A stretch of DNA of 64,000 nucleotides from an uncultured Lachnospiraceae bacterium (GCA_944383835.1 CALWRE010000043.1:1-64000); one strand, 5' to 3'. Numbered from the stretch's first letter, positions 7,076 to 16,429 are shown. Translations and numbers: made by a program. Notes: generated by a model from the letters alone, not told the origin.

Positions 7076-8704
7076 CTAGCTGCGCTGCAGGTGCTTGCGC
7101 ACCTTGCCGCTGATGGTCTTGGGCATTTCCTGCACGAATTCCACCATGCGGATCCATTTGTACTCCGCCAGCTTCTGATTGCAGAAATCCCGAATCTCCC
7201 GTTCCAGCTCCCTCGACGGCTCGCAGCCCTTTTCCGGCACGATCACCGCCTTGATCGCCTGCCCCCGCAGAGGATCCGGCACGCCGACCACGCTGCACTC
7301 CACCACAGCCGGATGTTCCATCAGAATATTTTCCACCTCGCCGGGGCCCACCCGGAAACCGCCGGTCTTGATGATGTCGTCAAAACGGCCGTGAAACCAG
7401 AAAAAACCATCCTCGTCCCGGTAGGCGGCGTCTCCGGTATGGTAGACGCCGTCCCGCCAGACATATTCGTACTGGGCCGCATTGTTTAGATAGGCGCAGA
7501 ATACGCCGGGCTGCTTTCCGCCTTCGGGGGGAACGATCACCACCTCCCCGATTTCCCCGGCGGGAAGGAACCTTCCCTCTTCGTCCTGTATCTTGATGTG
7601 ATAAAAGGGAGAGGCCGTCCCCATGGCTCCCGCCACCGGCTTTCTGCCCCGGAAATTGGCCGCAAGCAGGGTTGTCTCCGTCTGGCCGTAGCCCTCGCAC
7701 AGAGGCAGTCCTGTCTGCTCGGTAAAACGGCGGAACACCTCCGGGGCCAGGGTCTCCCCGGCGGTAGAGGCATGGCGCAGCGTAGGCATCGGGGGGATGG
7801 GACGGCGCACCAGATAGCGGTACACCGTGGGCGGGGCGCAGAAGGAGGTGACGCCGTAGCGGTTGATCACCGTAACCAGCTGGCGGGGATCAAAGTTGTC
7901 AAAATCGTAAACCATCACGGCGCTCCCCACCAGCCACTGCCCGTAGATCTTGCCCCAGGAGGCCTTGGCCCAGCCCGTCTCGGCCACGGTAAAGTGCAGC
8001 CCTCCGTCCTCCGCCTGCTGCCAGTATTTCGCCGTGACAATATGGGCCAGCGGATAGGTATGGTCGTGGATCACCCCCTTGGGTTCTCCGGTGGTTCCGG
8101 AAGTAAAATAGAGGAGCATGGGATCCGAGGCCAGGGTAGGAACCCGTTCCCATGCGTCGGGGGCTTTTTCCAAGGCGGCAGTGAGGTTTGCAAAGCCTTC
8201 CGCCTCCCCGCCCACGCACCAGAGCTTCGCCTGACGGTCCAGGCGGCCCAGAGCGGCCCGAAGCTTTTCCGGCGTATGATCCTGGACGGTGCAGACGACC
8301 GCTTTTATCCCGGCGGCCTCGATCCGGTAGGCAAAATCTTTCTCCGTCAGCATATGGGTGGCAGGAACCGCCACCGCCCCCAGCTTATGGAGGGCGACCA
8401 CCGCAAACCAGTATTCATAATGCCTCTTTAACACCAGCAGGACCCGGTCTCCTCTGCCGATCCCCGCATGCTTAAATACGTTGGCCATCCTGTCGCTGTC
8501 TCTTTTTATCTGCGCGAAGGTAAAGCGGCGCTCCTCATTTTCCGGATTGCACCAGACCAGGGCCGTTTTGCCCGGCGTCTCCCCGGCGATGGCATCCACC
8601 ACGTCGTATCCGAAATTAAAGTTTTCGGGATAGTGAAGAGAAAGACTTTGCAGGTTTCCCTGCCGGTCCATGATTTCCGTACAGAATCTCTGATATATGC
8701 TCAT
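7076..8704 (-). CDS. AMP-dependent acyl-CoA synthetase/ligase
   Basis: A 542-aa member of the ANL superfamily, which adenylates a carboxylic acid and transfers it to CoA. The ATP-binding loop YFTSGTTGEPKGV is at about residues 199-211, GYGQTET in the middle, YHTGDAAYRDEDG and the hinge FDDIIKTGGFRVGP follow. The C-terminal catalytic lysine motif KTISGKVRKHL ends the protein. The family resembles acetyl- and medium-chain acyl-CoA synthetases; the substrate cannot be read from the sequence. It starts with a 4-bp overlap (ATGA) with accA and so is the last gene of the fatty-acid operon. It may activate exogenous or branched acids to feed that pathway (inference). Confidence 0.88.
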   Translation of the reverse strand: MSIYQRFCTEIMDRQGNLQSLSLHYPENFNFGYDVVDAIAGETPGKTALVWCNPENEERRFTFAQIKRDSDRMANVFKHAGIGRGDRVLLVLKRHYEYWFAVVALHKLGAVAVPATHMLTEKDFAYRIEAAGIKAVVCTVQDHTPEKLRAALGRLDRQAKLWCVGGEAEGFANLTAALEKAPDAWERVPTLASDPMLLYFTSGTTGEPKGVIHDHTYPLAHIVTAKYWQQAEDGGLHFTVAETGWAKASWGKIYGQWLVGSAVMVYDFDNFDPRQLVTVINRYGVTSFCAPPTVYRYLVRRPIPPMPTLRHASTAGETLAPEVFRRFTEQTGLPLCEGYGQTETTLLAANFRGRKPVAGAMGTASPFYHIKIQDEEGRFLPAGEIGEVVIVPPEGGKQPGVFCAYLNNAAQYEYVWRDGVYHTGDAAYRDEDGFFWFHGRFDDIIKTGGFRVGPGEVENILMEHPAVVECSVVGVPDPLRGQAIKAVIVPEKGCEPSRELEREIRDFCNQKLAEYKWIRMVEFVQEMPKTISGKVRKHLQRS

Positions 8705-9495
8705 GATTTCTCCTTAATTGCCTTTACTCCGATGTAGCGAAAACGGTCGTACCGTCTGCCCACCAGTTCCGGATCCCCGGACAGCCGCTTTAACTCCTTT
8801 GCAAGAAGCGTGCGGATGCGGTCGTAGAATTCCTTTTTCCCTAGGCTGCTCTCCGAGATGATGCCTTCGATCACGCCCAGCCGCTTCGCGTCCTCCGCCG
8901 TCAGCTTCAGGCTTTCCGCTGCGGCAGCCGCCATCGAAGAATCCTTCCAAAGGATGCTGGCGCAGCCCTCGGGCGAAATGACCGAATAGACTGCGTTCTG
9001 CAGCATCCAGACCCGGTCCGCCACAGCCAGGGCCAGGGCTCCTCCGCTGCCTCCCTCCCCGACCAGGATCGAGATCACCGGCACGCAGAGGGTGGACAGC
9101 TCCAGCAGGTTCTCCGCGATAGCCTGCCCCTGTCCGCGCTCCTCCGCCTCCACATCGCAGCAGGCCCCCGAGGTGTCCACAAAGCAGATCACGGGCCTTC
9201 CGAACTTCTCCGCCTGCTTCATCAGGCGCAGGGCCTTGCGGTACCCTTCCGGATGAGGAGCGCCGAAATTGCGCGCCGCCCTCTCCTTGGCCGTATGCCC
9301 CTTTTCAATGGCAACGACCGTGACGGGGAGGCCGCCCAGCCTGGCGATTCCTCCCACGACGGCAGGATCGTCCCCGTAGCGGCGATCCCCGTGCAGTTCG
9401 ATAAAATCCCGGAAAATATTTTGGATGTAGTCAAGCCCCGTGGGCCTTTCGCTCGAGCGGGCAAGCTTCACCCTGTCATATGGCGTTCCACTCAT
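8701..9495 (-). CDS. accA: Acetyl-CoA carboxylase carboxyltransferase subunit alpha
   Basis: A 264-aa carboxyltransferase alpha subunit. With AccD it transfers the carboxyl group from carboxybiotin to acetyl-CoA, giving malonyl-CoA. Conserved crotonase-fold segments are LHGDRRYGDDPAVVGGIA, GHTAKERAARNFGAPHPEGYRKALRLM (in part) and GEGGSGGALALAVADRV. It is shorter than the roughly 315-aa E. coli form because it lacks most of the N-terminal helical region, as in many clostridial AccA proteins. It overlaps accD by 20 bp and the AMP ligase by 4 bp. Confidence 0.97.
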   Translation of the reverse strand: MSGTPYDRVKLARSSERPTGLDYIQNIFRDFIELHGDRRYGDDPAVVGGIARLGGLPVTVVAIEKGHTAKERAARNFGAPHPEGYRKALRLMKQAEKFGRPVICFVDTSGACCDVEAEERGQGQAIAENLLELSTLCVPVISILVGEGGSGGALALAVADRVWMLQNAVYSVISPEGCASILWKDSSMAAAAAESLKLTAEDAKRLGVIEGIISESSLGKKEFYDRIRTLLAKELKRLSGDPELVGRRYDRFRYIGVKAIKEKS

Positions 9496-10351
9496 CGGTG
9501 TCTCCTCCGTTATGCATACCTAGAATCTCGGCCAGCAGCTTTTTCTGGCCGGGCCGGGCCGCAATGGCGTCGATAAAGCCGTGCTCCAGCACAAACTCCG
9601 CCTTTTGGAATTCCTTCGGCAGGGATTTCTTCGTCGTCTGCTCGACGACCCTCTTCCCCGCAAAACCCACCAAGGCCCCCGGCTCCGCCAGGATAATATC
9701 CGCCTCCATGGCAAAGCTGGCGGTAACCCCACCGGTGGTAGGATCGGTCAGCACGGCGACGTACAAAAGCCCGGCGTCGCTGTGGCGCTTTACCGCCGCG
9801 CTGATCTTGGCCATCTGCATCAGGGACAAAAGTCCCTCCTGCATCCTCGCCCCGCCGGAGACCGTGTAGCCGACCACCGGCAGACGGCGGCGGACCGCGT
9901 ATTCAAACAGGGATGCGATCTTTTCGCCGACAGCGCTCCCCATGCTCCCCATCATAAAATGGGAATCCATGACAAAGAGGCAGAGGCTCTGCCCCTGGAT
10001 TTTGGCGACGCCGCAGACCACCGCCTCCTTCTCCCCGCTGGCGGCCCGCACGGTCTCCAGCTTTTCCTCATAGCCTGGAAAATCCAGGGGATTGCCCGCC
10101 GTCACCTCTCCGTACAGCTCCTGAAAGCTCCCCTTGTCCGCCAGCATCCGTATGCGCTGGCGGGCCCTCATCCGGAAATGATAGCCGCAGGAGCAGACCA
10201 GATCGCCCGCCCACAGACGGCTTATGGGGACGCTCTTATGGCAGTTGGGACATTTCTTCTCCGGCTCCCCGGCGTCCTCCTGCACGGGCATGCCGGTCCG
10301 TCCGCCCTCCTCCAGCTGATTTTTCGGTTTCAAAAAATTGATCCATGCCAT
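9476..10351 (-). CDS. accD: Acetyl-CoA carboxylase carboxyltransferase subunit beta
   Basis: A 291-aa carboxyltransferase beta subunit, partner of AccA. The N-terminal zinc ribbon shows CPNC (Cys34, Cys37) followed by CSC (Cys53, Cys55). The second pair is therefore C-X1-C instead of the usual C-X2-C. The catalytic domain includes VMDSHFMMGSMGSAVGEK and DPTTGGVTASFAMEADI. ATG 10351 is preceded by AGGTGA 4 nt upstream and follows the accC stop by 4 bp. Confidence 0.96.
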   Translation of the reverse strand: MAWINFLKPKNQLEEGGRTGMPVQEDAGEPEKKCPNCHKSVPISRLWAGDLVCSCGYHFRMRARQRIRMLADKGSFQELYGEVTAGNPLDFPGYEEKLETVRAASGEKEAVVCGVAKIQGQSLCLFVMDSHFMMGSMGSAVGEKIASLFEYAVRRRLPVVGYTVSGGARMQEGLLSLMQMAKISAAVKRHSDAGLLYVAVLTDPTTGGVTASFAMEADIILAEPGALVGFAGKRVVEQTTKKSLPKEFQKAEFVLEHGFIDAIAARPGQKKLLAEILGMHNGGDTDEWNAI

Positions 10352-10355
10352 ATCT

Positions 10356-11663
10356 TCACCTGTTGCCCATAAAAGTCAGATTATAGTTGCCGGAGGTGAA
10401 ACGTTCATCCTCCACGATGTGCAGCTGTTCCTCGATATTGGTGGGAATTCCGTCGATAACCAGCTCGCACAGGGCCGCCCGCAGCTTGCGCAATGCCTCT
10501 TCCCTGGTCCCCGCAAAGACGGCCAGCTTGCCCAGAAGGGGATCGTAGTAGGGAGAGACGGCGGTTCCCTCCATCAGATAGGTGTCAAAGCGCACCGACG
10601 GTCCGCCCGGCACATGCAGAAGGGCGAGGGTCCCGCAGCCCCTGGCGTTGATCCGGCATTCGATGGCCGAACCCTCCAGGGAAATATCCTCCTGCCCGAA
10701 GGCCAAGGGAATCCCGGCAGCGATGCGGATCTGCCATTTCACCAGGTCGATGCCGGTCAGCATCTCAGTGATGCAGTGTTCCACCTGCAGGCGGACGTTC
10801 ATCTCCATGAACCAGAAATTTACCTCTTCGTCCAGCAGAAACTCCAGGGTTCCCGCTCCCACGTAGCCGATCTTGCGCAGGGCCTTCCTCGCCAGATCCA
10901 TGATCTGCCTGCGCGTCTCCTTCCCCACGGCGGGGGAAGGGGTTTCCTCCACAAGCTTCTGGTTGCGCCTCTGCAGGGAACAATCCCGGTCGCCCAGGCA
11001 GACCACATGGCCCTGCTCGTCGGCCAGCATCTGCAGTTCCACATGGCGGGCCGGATAGATGTATTTCTCCAGATAGACGCTCCCGTCCCCAAAGGCGCTC
11101 AGCGCCTCGCCCACCGCCTGATGATAGGCCTCTTCCAGTTCGCCTTCGGCCCGGATCAGACGGATGCCCCGGCCGCCGCCTCCCGCGCAGGCCTTGAGCA
11201 TAAGGGGATAACCCAGCCTTTCGGCCTCCCGTTTGGCCTCCGAAGCCGAGGACAGGGCCTTCGTCCCCGGAATGACCGACAGGCCTGCCCCCCGCACCAG
11301 CTCCTTTAAGACCGCCTTGTCGCTGAGCCTCTCCATACTGTCCGGTTCCGGTCCGATGAAGACCAGGCCGTTTTTGCGGCAGAGACGGGCAAAATGGGCG
11401 TTTTCCGACAGAAAGCCGTAGCCCGGATGGATGGCCTGGGCTCCGGTCAGAAGGGCGGCGCTTATCACCTGGGCCTCGTTCAGATAACTCTCCTGGGCCT
11501 CGGCTGCGCCGATGCAGATGCTCTGGTCCGCCAGGGCCACGTGAAGGGCGTTTTTGTCCGCCTCCGAATATACCGCCACCGTGGCCACTCCCATCTCCTT
11601 GCAGGCCCGGATGATCCGCACCGCGATCTCTCCCCGGTTGGCGACGAGTATTTTTGAGAACAT
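10356..11663 (-). CDS. accC: Biotin carboxylase subunit of acetyl-CoA carboxylase
   Basis: A 435-aa ATP-grasp enzyme that carboxylates the biotin on AccB using bicarbonate and ATP. It starts FSKILVANRGEIAVRIIRA. The glycine-rich ATP loop is KACAGGGGRGIRLI, and catalytic-region motifs EMNVRLQVEHCITEM and GSAIECRINARGC are intact. ATG 11663 was chosen because GGGAGAG lies 7 nt upstream; an in-frame extension to 11687 would run into fabZ. Slightly shorter than the roughly 450-aa norm. Located between fabZ and accD. Confidence 0.96.
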   Translation of the reverse strand: MFSKILVANRGEIAVRIIRACKEMGVATVAVYSEADKNALHVALADQSICIGAAEAQESYLNEAQVISAALLTGAQAIHPGYGFLSENAHFARLCRKNGLVFIGPEPDSMERLSDKAVLKELVRGAGLSVIPGTKALSSASEAKREAERLGYPLMLKACAGGGGRGIRLIRAEGELEEAYHQAVGEALSAFGDGSVYLEKYIYPARHVELQMLADEQGHVVCLGDRDCSLQRRNQKLVEETPSPAVGKETRRQIMDLARKALRKIGYVGAGTLEFLLDEEVNFWFMEMNVRLQVEHCITEMLTGIDLVKWQIRIAAGIPLAFGQEDISLEGSAIECRINARGCGTLALLHVPGGPSVRFDTYLMEGTAVSPYYDPLLGKLAVFAGTREEALRKLRAALCELVIDGIPTNIEEQLHIVEDERFTSGNYNLTFMGNR

Positions 11664-11667
11664 AAAT

Positions 11668-12084
11668 TCACTCTCCCGTAATGGCAAAGGAAAATTCGGC
11701 GGACACGCAGAGCCTGCCCCCCGCCTCTATCTTCCCTTCCGCGAAATAAAATGGATGCTTGACCCGCCGGATGCGGCACCGGGCCTCGATGACGTCGCCC
11801 GGCCGCACCGGCGAGCGGAACCGGACCTTGTCAAGTCCGGTGTATACAGGAAGCTTCCCCTCCCTCATCTGCTCCTCCATCAGGACGCAGGCAGACTGGG
11901 CCAGAATCTCGCAGAGGATCACGCCGGGGACAATGGGATCGCCGGGGAAATGCCCCTGCAGGAAAAATTCGTCGCCCCGGACATGATAGCGCCCCACCGC
12001 CGTATCTCCTTCCCGCTCCGCCTCGTCCAGCAAAAGCATGGGCTCCCGATGCGGCAGTATCTTTTTGATCTCTTCTCGATCCAT
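11668..12084 (-). CDS. fabZ: 3-hydroxyacyl-ACP dehydratase FabZ
   Basis: A 138-aa hot-dog-fold dehydratase of the elongation cycle (3-hydroxyacyl-ACP to trans-2-enoyl-ACP). The catalytic His45 lies in GHFPGDPIVPGV and Glu59 in CEILAQ. LPHREPMLLLDE at the N-terminus is typical. No FabA-type isomerase is seen, so unsaturated fatty acids would need a FabZ- or FabN-like activity elsewhere. GAGGTAGAAAG precedes the ATG. It sits between accB and accC. Confidence 0.97.
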   Translation of the reverse strand: MDREEIKKILPHREPMLLLDEAEREGDTAVGRYHVRGDEFFLQGHFPGDPIVPGVILCEILAQSACVLMEEQMREGKLPVYTGLDKVRFRSPVRPGDVIEARCRIRRVKHPFYFAEGKIEAGGRLCVSAEFSFAITGE

Positions 12085-12088
12085 CTTT

Positions 12089-12580
12089 CTACCTCTTTAT
12101 CCGGAACAGTTCCGTTCCGAATTCCACTACCTGGCCATTGGTGGCGCAGATCTCGGCGATCTCGCCGTCCTCCTCGGCCACAATCTCATTCATCAGCTTC
12201 ATTGCCTCAATCAGACAGAGGATCTGTCCCTTTTTCACCCGGTCGCCGATGGACACATAGGGAGAGGCATTCTCAGCCGGGGCGGCGTAGAATACCCCCA
12301 CGATCGGCGACTTTACGCTGAGGCAGCCGTCGGCCGGCGCTTCCGATCCTTTCGCACCAGGCGCTCCGGCGCCGGCTGTCCCGGCAAAAGCGCCCCCGAA
12401 AGAAGCGGTTCCGGCGCCGCAGCCCCCCGTCATCTCGGGGACAATAACAGGCGTCACCGCCGCAGGGGCCGGCACGGCCCGTTCCAGCCGCACCATACTG
12501 TCCTCCTGCCGAATCTCCACTGCGGTGAGTTCCAGCTCCCGCATCAGCTCTGCATATCTGCGAATATCCGTCTCTTTCAT
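12089..12580 (-). CDS. accB: Biotin carboxyl carrier protein of acetyl-CoA carboxylase
   Basis: A 163-aa carrier. The N-terminal helix region is followed by a long Ala/Gly/Pro-rich swing-arm linker (about residues 36-85) and a C-terminal biotinyl domain. The biotin attachment motif EAMKLMNE puts the modified lysine at Lys128, and the thumb-bearing stretch SPIVGVFYAAP is present. ATG 12580 was chosen; the GTG at 12586 would overlap fabF and lies too close to the AAAGGTG ribosome site. Confidence 0.96.
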   Translation of the reverse strand: MKETDIRRYAELMRELELTAVEIRQEDSMVRLERAVPAPAAVTPVIVPEMTGGCGAGTASFGGAFAGTAGAGAPGAKGSEAPADGCLSVKSPIVGVFYAAPAENASPYVSIGDRVKKGQILCLIEAMKLMNEIVAEEDGEIAEICATNGQVVEFGTELFRIKR

Positions 12581-12582
12581 GG

Positions 12583-13821
12583 TCACACCTTTCTGAAAGC
12601 CAGGCAGGCGTTATGCCCGCCGAATCCCAGGGAATTGGAGAGGGCCAGGGTGATGTCCGCCTTCTCCGCCCGGTTTGGCACATAGTAGAGGTCGCAGTCC
12701 TCGTCCGGCTCCTCCAGATGGATGGTCGGAGGAAGGATGCCCTCCTGCAGGGCCAGCAGGCAGGCCAGGGCCTCCACCGCCCCCGCCGCGCCCAGCATAT
12801 GGCCGGTCATGGACTTTGTGGAGCTGACAAAGGACTGCCGGGCCTTATCCTCGCCCAGGGCCCTCTTGATCGCCATGGTCTCCACCTTGTCATTGAGAGG
12901 CGTGCCCGTGCCGTGGGCGTTTACGTACACCACGTCCTTCTCCGTATAGCCGGCCTCCTCCATGGCCTGCACCATGGCCAGGGCCCCGCCCCTTGCCTCG
13001 GGATGAGGGGCCGTGATATGGTAGGCGTCGCAGTTGGAGCCATAGCCGCAGACCTCCCCGTAGATCTTCGCCCCGCGGGCCACGGCATGGCCGTATTCCT
13101 CCAGGACCAGGGCCGCCGCCCCCTCTCCGATCACGAAGCCGGCCCTTCTTTTGTCAAAGGGAAGGGAGGCCCGCTTTGGATCTTCGCAGGCGGAAAGAGC
13201 CTGCATGTTGGCAAAGCCGGCCACGGCCGAAGGCGTGATGGCCGCCTCGGCTCCGCCGGCAACCACGCCGTCGGCATAGCCGTGGCGGATCAGCCGCATC
13301 GCCTCCCCGATGGCATTGGCCCCGGAGGCGCAGGCCGTCACCGCCGGCATGGCGCTGCCCCGGCAGTTGTGGCGGATAGCAATGAGGCCCGAGGCCATAT
13401 TGGCGATCATCATCGGGACAAAAAGGGAGGAAACCCTTCTAGGTCCCTTTTCCAGCAGTTTCGTATGCTCCCGCTCAAAGGTTTCAATCCCGCCGATGCC
13501 GGTGCCGAAATAAACCGCCAGGCGTTCCGGCTCCATGGTGCCCTCAATGCCGCTCTCTTTCACCGCCTGATCCGCCGCCGCCACAGCGTACTGGGCATAG
13601 CGGTCGGTGCGCAGGGTCTCGTTTACCTCCAGATAGTCCCGGGCGTCAAAATCCTTCACCTCGGCGCCCAGCTTTGCCTTGAACTTTTCCGTATCGAAAC
13701 GGGTGATGGGCCCTATGCCGCTTATGCCGGCCTTCAGGTTTTTCCAGAGGGCCTCGGCGCTGTTTCCCAGCGGGGAGACCGCCCCGATCCCCGTCACCAC
13801 TACTCTCCTGTTTTCACTCAT
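12583..13821 (-). CDS. fabF: Beta-ketoacyl-ACP synthase II
   Basis: A 412-aa condensing enzyme of the KAS I/II family. The Cys-His-His triad is intact: Cys164 in VTACASGAN, His303 in NAHGTGTPLND and His341 in SMTGHMLGAAG, with Lys336. It elongates acyl-ACP with malonyl-ACP. No KAS III (FabH) gene is present in the operon, so initiation must be encoded elsewhere or done by another route. AAGGAGAGAAGGAAG precedes the ATG; 30 bp separate it from fabG. Confidence 0.97.
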   Translation of the reverse strand: MSENRRVVVTGIGAVSPLGNSAEALWKNLKAGISGIGPITRFDTEKFKAKLGAEVKDFDARDYLEVNETLRTDRYAQYAVAAADQAVKESGIEGTMEPERLAVYFGTGIGGIETFEREHTKLLEKGPRRVSSLFVPMMIANMASGLIAIRHNCRGSAMPAVTACASGANAIGEAMRLIRHGYADGVVAGGAEAAITPSAVAGFANMQALSACEDPKRASLPFDKRRAGFVIGEGAAALVLEEYGHAVARGAKIYGEVCGYGSNCDAYHITAPHPEARGGALAMVQAMEEAGYTEKDVVYVNAHGTGTPLNDKVETMAIKRALGEDKARQSFVSSTKSMTGHMLGAAGAVEALACLLALQEGILPPTIHLEEPDEDCDLYYVPNRAEKADITLALSNSLGFGGHNACLAFRKV

Positions 13822-13851
13822 CTTCCTTCTCTCCTTACATGGCTATGCCGT

Positions 13852-14607
13852 TCACATGGCTATGCCGCCGTCTACCCGCAGCACTTCCCCGGTCACATAC
13901 CGGGCCGTCGCCAGATACAATACGGCCTCGGCCACGTCCTCCGGCTCCCCTATTTCCCCTAAGGGAATCATCTGCAGCAGCGGATTTTCCGCCTGCTCCT
14001 TGGTCATATCCGTGCGGATAAAGCCGGGAGCAACGGCATTGCAGCGGATTTTCCGGGACGCAAGCTCCTTGGCCGCCGACTTGGTCAGGCCGATGAGCCC
14101 GGCCTTGGAGGCCCCATAGCTGCACTGGCCCGCGTTGCCTATAAGCCCTGTGACCGAGGAAATATTGACGATGCAACCCTCTCTGGCCCGCAGAAACAAA
14201 GGAACGCAGTGGCGCATCATGTTGAAGGCCCCTTTTAGGTTTGTGTCCAGGACCGCGTCAAAGTCCGCCTCCTTTATCATGACCAGCAGGCCGTCCCGAG
14301 TGATCCCCGCATTGTTGACCAGGATATGGACCGCGCCGAAATCCGCCCGGATCGCAGCGACCGTCTCCTTCGTCTGGGCAAAATCCGCCACATCACAGCA
14401 GTAGGCCCTGGCCTGCACCTGGTATTCCGCCTCGCAGCGGGCGCATACCTCCTGGGCTGCCTCCCGGTTTCCCGCGTAAATTACGGCCACATTCGCCCCC
14501 TGGGAGGCAAAGGCGCGGACAACAGCCGCCCCAATGCCCCGGGAGCCGCCTGTCACCACGGCCGTCTTTCCTCTCAGCTTTCCAGCATTTGTCCCAGCAT
14601 CTGTCAT
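13852..14607 (-). CDS. fabG: 3-oxoacyl-ACP reductase FabG
   Basis: A 251-aa short-chain dehydrogenase. The cofactor loop TGGSRGIG is near residues 19-26, NNAG at 98-101, and the catalytic Ser151, Tyr164 and Lys168 lie in SVTGLIGNAGQCSYGASKAG. It reduces 3-oxoacyl-ACP with NADPH. The ATG overlaps the fabD stop (ATGA) and has GGAGG 7 nt upstream. The C-terminus ends GEVLRVDGGIAM, the usual family ending. Confidence 0.97.
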   Translation of the reverse strand: MTDAGTNAGKLRGKTAVVTGGSRGIGAAVVRAFASQGANVAVIYAGNREAAQEVCARCEAEYQVQARAYCCDVADFAQTKETVAAIRADFGAVHILVNNAGITRDGLLVMIKEADFDAVLDTNLKGAFNMMRHCVPLFLRAREGCIVNISSVTGLIGNAGQCSYGASKAGLIGLTKSAAKELASRKIRCNAVAPGFIRTDMTKEQAENPLLQMIPLGEIGEPEDVAEAVLYLATARYVTGEVLRVDGGIAM

Positions 14608-15497
14608 TGCATAACCTCCAAATATTCGGCAGCCGTGCGGGCCGCCGCGTTCGCGTCGATTTTTTTGATCATATTGGTAAGGGTTCTGCCGGGGCCGATC
14701 TCCACAAAGGTGTCGATGCCGTCGGCAATCATGTTTCGTATTTCCTGCTCCCAGCGGACCGGGCTGCAGATCTGACGGGACAAAAGCTCCGCCCGGTTCT
14801 CCCCGTACCTATGCCCGGTCAGGTTAGAGTAGAGCGGAATCCGCCCCTCTCGGAGTTCCGCTTTCGCCAGTTCGCCGGCAAAATCCTTCGCCGCCTCCTC
14901 CATAAAAGGGGAGTGGAAGGCCCCGTTTACCTTTAAGGGGAGCAGTCGGCCGCCGGCCGCCTTTACACGCGCCCCGAATTCCGGCAGTTCTCCGGCCAGG
15001 GCGGCCACCGATACCTGCCCGGGGCAGTTGTAATTCACCGGATATACCGCCTCAAAGGCGCTGCAGATTTCCTCCACCTCTTCATTTGTCAGTCGGAGCA
15101 CAACGGCCATGGATGTATCAAACCGCTCGGCCTCCCTCTGCATCAGCTGCCCGCGCCGGCAGACCAGGCGAAAACCCGTCTCCCTATCGCAGAGGCCCGC
15201 AAAGGCGGCCGCCGTCACTTCGCCCAGGGAAAAGCCTGCCGCCGCGTCGGGCCGAACCCCTCCCTCCGTCAGCGCCGCCGCCAGGGCCAGCTCCAGGGCG
15301 TAGAGGCAGGGCTGGGTGTTTTCGGTGATCCGCAGTTCCTCCTCCGTTCCTCCGAAGCACTGCCCGGAGGTGCCTGGGCGGATGCGGTCGCATAGAGCAA
15401 AGACCGAGGCCGCCGCCGGATACCGGTCGGCAAGAGTTTTTCCCATTCCGGGGTACTGGTCTCCCTGCCCGGAAAAAACAAAGGCTAGTCTACCCAT
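14604..15497 (-). CDS. fabD: Malonyl-CoA:ACP transacylase
   Basis: A 297-aa acyltransferase that loads malonyl groups onto acyl carrier protein. It begins with VFSGQGDQYPGMGK. The nucleophile elbow GFSLGE puts the active-site serine at residue 90, and the catalytic histidine is in VNGAFHSPFM. It overlaps fabK by 13 bp and fabG by 4 bp, showing tight translational coupling. Confidence 0.96.
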   Translation of the reverse strand: MGRLAFVFSGQGDQYPGMGKTLADRYPAAASVFALCDRIRPGTSGQCFGGTEEELRITENTQPCLYALELALAAALTEGGVRPDAAAGFSLGEVTAAAFAGLCDRETGFRLVCRRGQLMQREAERFDTSMAVVLRLTNEEVEEICSAFEAVYPVNYNCPGQVSVAALAGELPEFGARVKAAGGRLLPLKVNGAFHSPFMEEAAKDFAGELAKAELREGRIPLYSNLTGHRYGENRAELLSRQICSPVRWEQEIRNMIADGIDTFVEIGPGRTLTNMIKKIDANAAARTAAEYLEVMQ

Positions 15498-16429
15498 GCG
15501 GACGCTCCCCGGAGGATGGGCTCGGCCTCCTCAATGATCTCCCGCACGATCTCAGCGGCGGGCTGCTCCCGCTTCACCATGGCGGCGCACTGCCCGGCCA
15601 GGAAGCATCCCTTCTCCTTGTCGCCCTCCTGGACGGCCAGGCGCAGGGCTCCCCTTCCCATGGCCTCCAGTTCTTCGTCTCCCATGCCGCCGTACTCCGC
15701 ATGGGAATAGGCCCTGGCAAAGGGGGTACGCAGGCTGCGGACCGGATGGCCCAGACGTTTTCCCGTTACCATGGTGCACAGATCGGTGGCCTTCAGAATT
15801 TTCTCCTTATATACCGGATGGATGCCGCACTCCCTGGCGCTTAAGAACCGGGTGCCCAGCTGAACGGCGCAGGCTCCCAGCATAAAGGCGGCCGCCACCC
15901 CTCTGCCGTCGGCGATGCCTCCGGCGGCAACGACAGGCAGGCTCACCGCGTCGCAGATCTGCGGCACCAGGACCATGGTGGTCAGCTCTCCCACATGGCC
16001 GCCGCTCTCTCCTCCCTCGGCAATCAGGGCCGAGGCTCCCAGGCGCTCCATCCGCTGCGCCAGGGCCACGGAGGCAACGACAGGGATCACCTTGATCCCC
16101 GCCTCCTGCCACAGAGGCATAAATTTAGCGGGATTGCCCGCCCCGGTGGTCACCACAGCCACCCTCTCCTCGGCTGCCGCCTGGGCCACTTCCTCCGCAT
16201 AAGGGCTCATCAGCATAACGTTTACCCCGATGGGGCGGGAAGTAAGCGACCGTGCCAGCCGGATCTGCTCTCTCACATAGTCTCCGGGGGCGTTGCCCGC
16301 CCCGATGATGCCAAGGCCGCCTCCCTCCGAGACGGCAGCAGCCAGCTTTCCATCGGCTACCCAGGCCATTCCTCCCTGAAACACCGGATACTCAATACCC
16401 AGAAGTTCACATATCGCAGATCGGATCAT
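15485..16429 (-). CDS. fabK: FMN-dependent enoyl-ACP reductase II
   Basis: A 314-aa protein of the nitronate monooxygenase/FabK family, catalysing the last reduction of the elongation cycle. It starts LLGIEYPVFQGGMAWVADG. The flavin- and substrate-contacting stretches ALIAEGGESGGHVG and VVAAGGIADGRGVAAAFMLGA (in part) are present. Its place between acpP and fabD is the standard FabK position in Firmicutes, which favours FabK over a nitronate monooxygenase. FabK enzymes are known to be insensitive to triclosan. It begins just after the acpP stop. Confidence 0.93.
   Translation of the reverse strand: MIRSAICELLGIEYPVFQGGMAWVADGKLAAAVSEGGGLGIIGAGNAPGDYVREQIRLARSLTSRPIGVNVMLMSPYAEEVAQAAAEERVAVVTTGAGNPAKFMPLWQEAGIKVIPVVASVALAQRMERLGASALIAEGGESGGHVGELTTMVLVPQICDAVSLPVVAAGGIADGRGVAAAFMLGACAVQLGTRFLSARECGIHPVYKEKILKATDLCTMVTGKRLGHPVRSLRTPFARAYSHAEYGGMGDEELEAMGRGALRLAVQEGDKEKGCFLAGQCAAMVKREQPAAEIVREIIEEAEPILRGASAWVD

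Noticed and set aside
12613..13962. 449-codon plus-strand frame opposite fabF, and similar frames opposite mrdA (51538-52911) and the SEDS gene (62435-63883)
   Set aside because: Stop-poor antisense strands of GC-rich genes. The minus-strand genes have complete catalytic motifs and proper starts.
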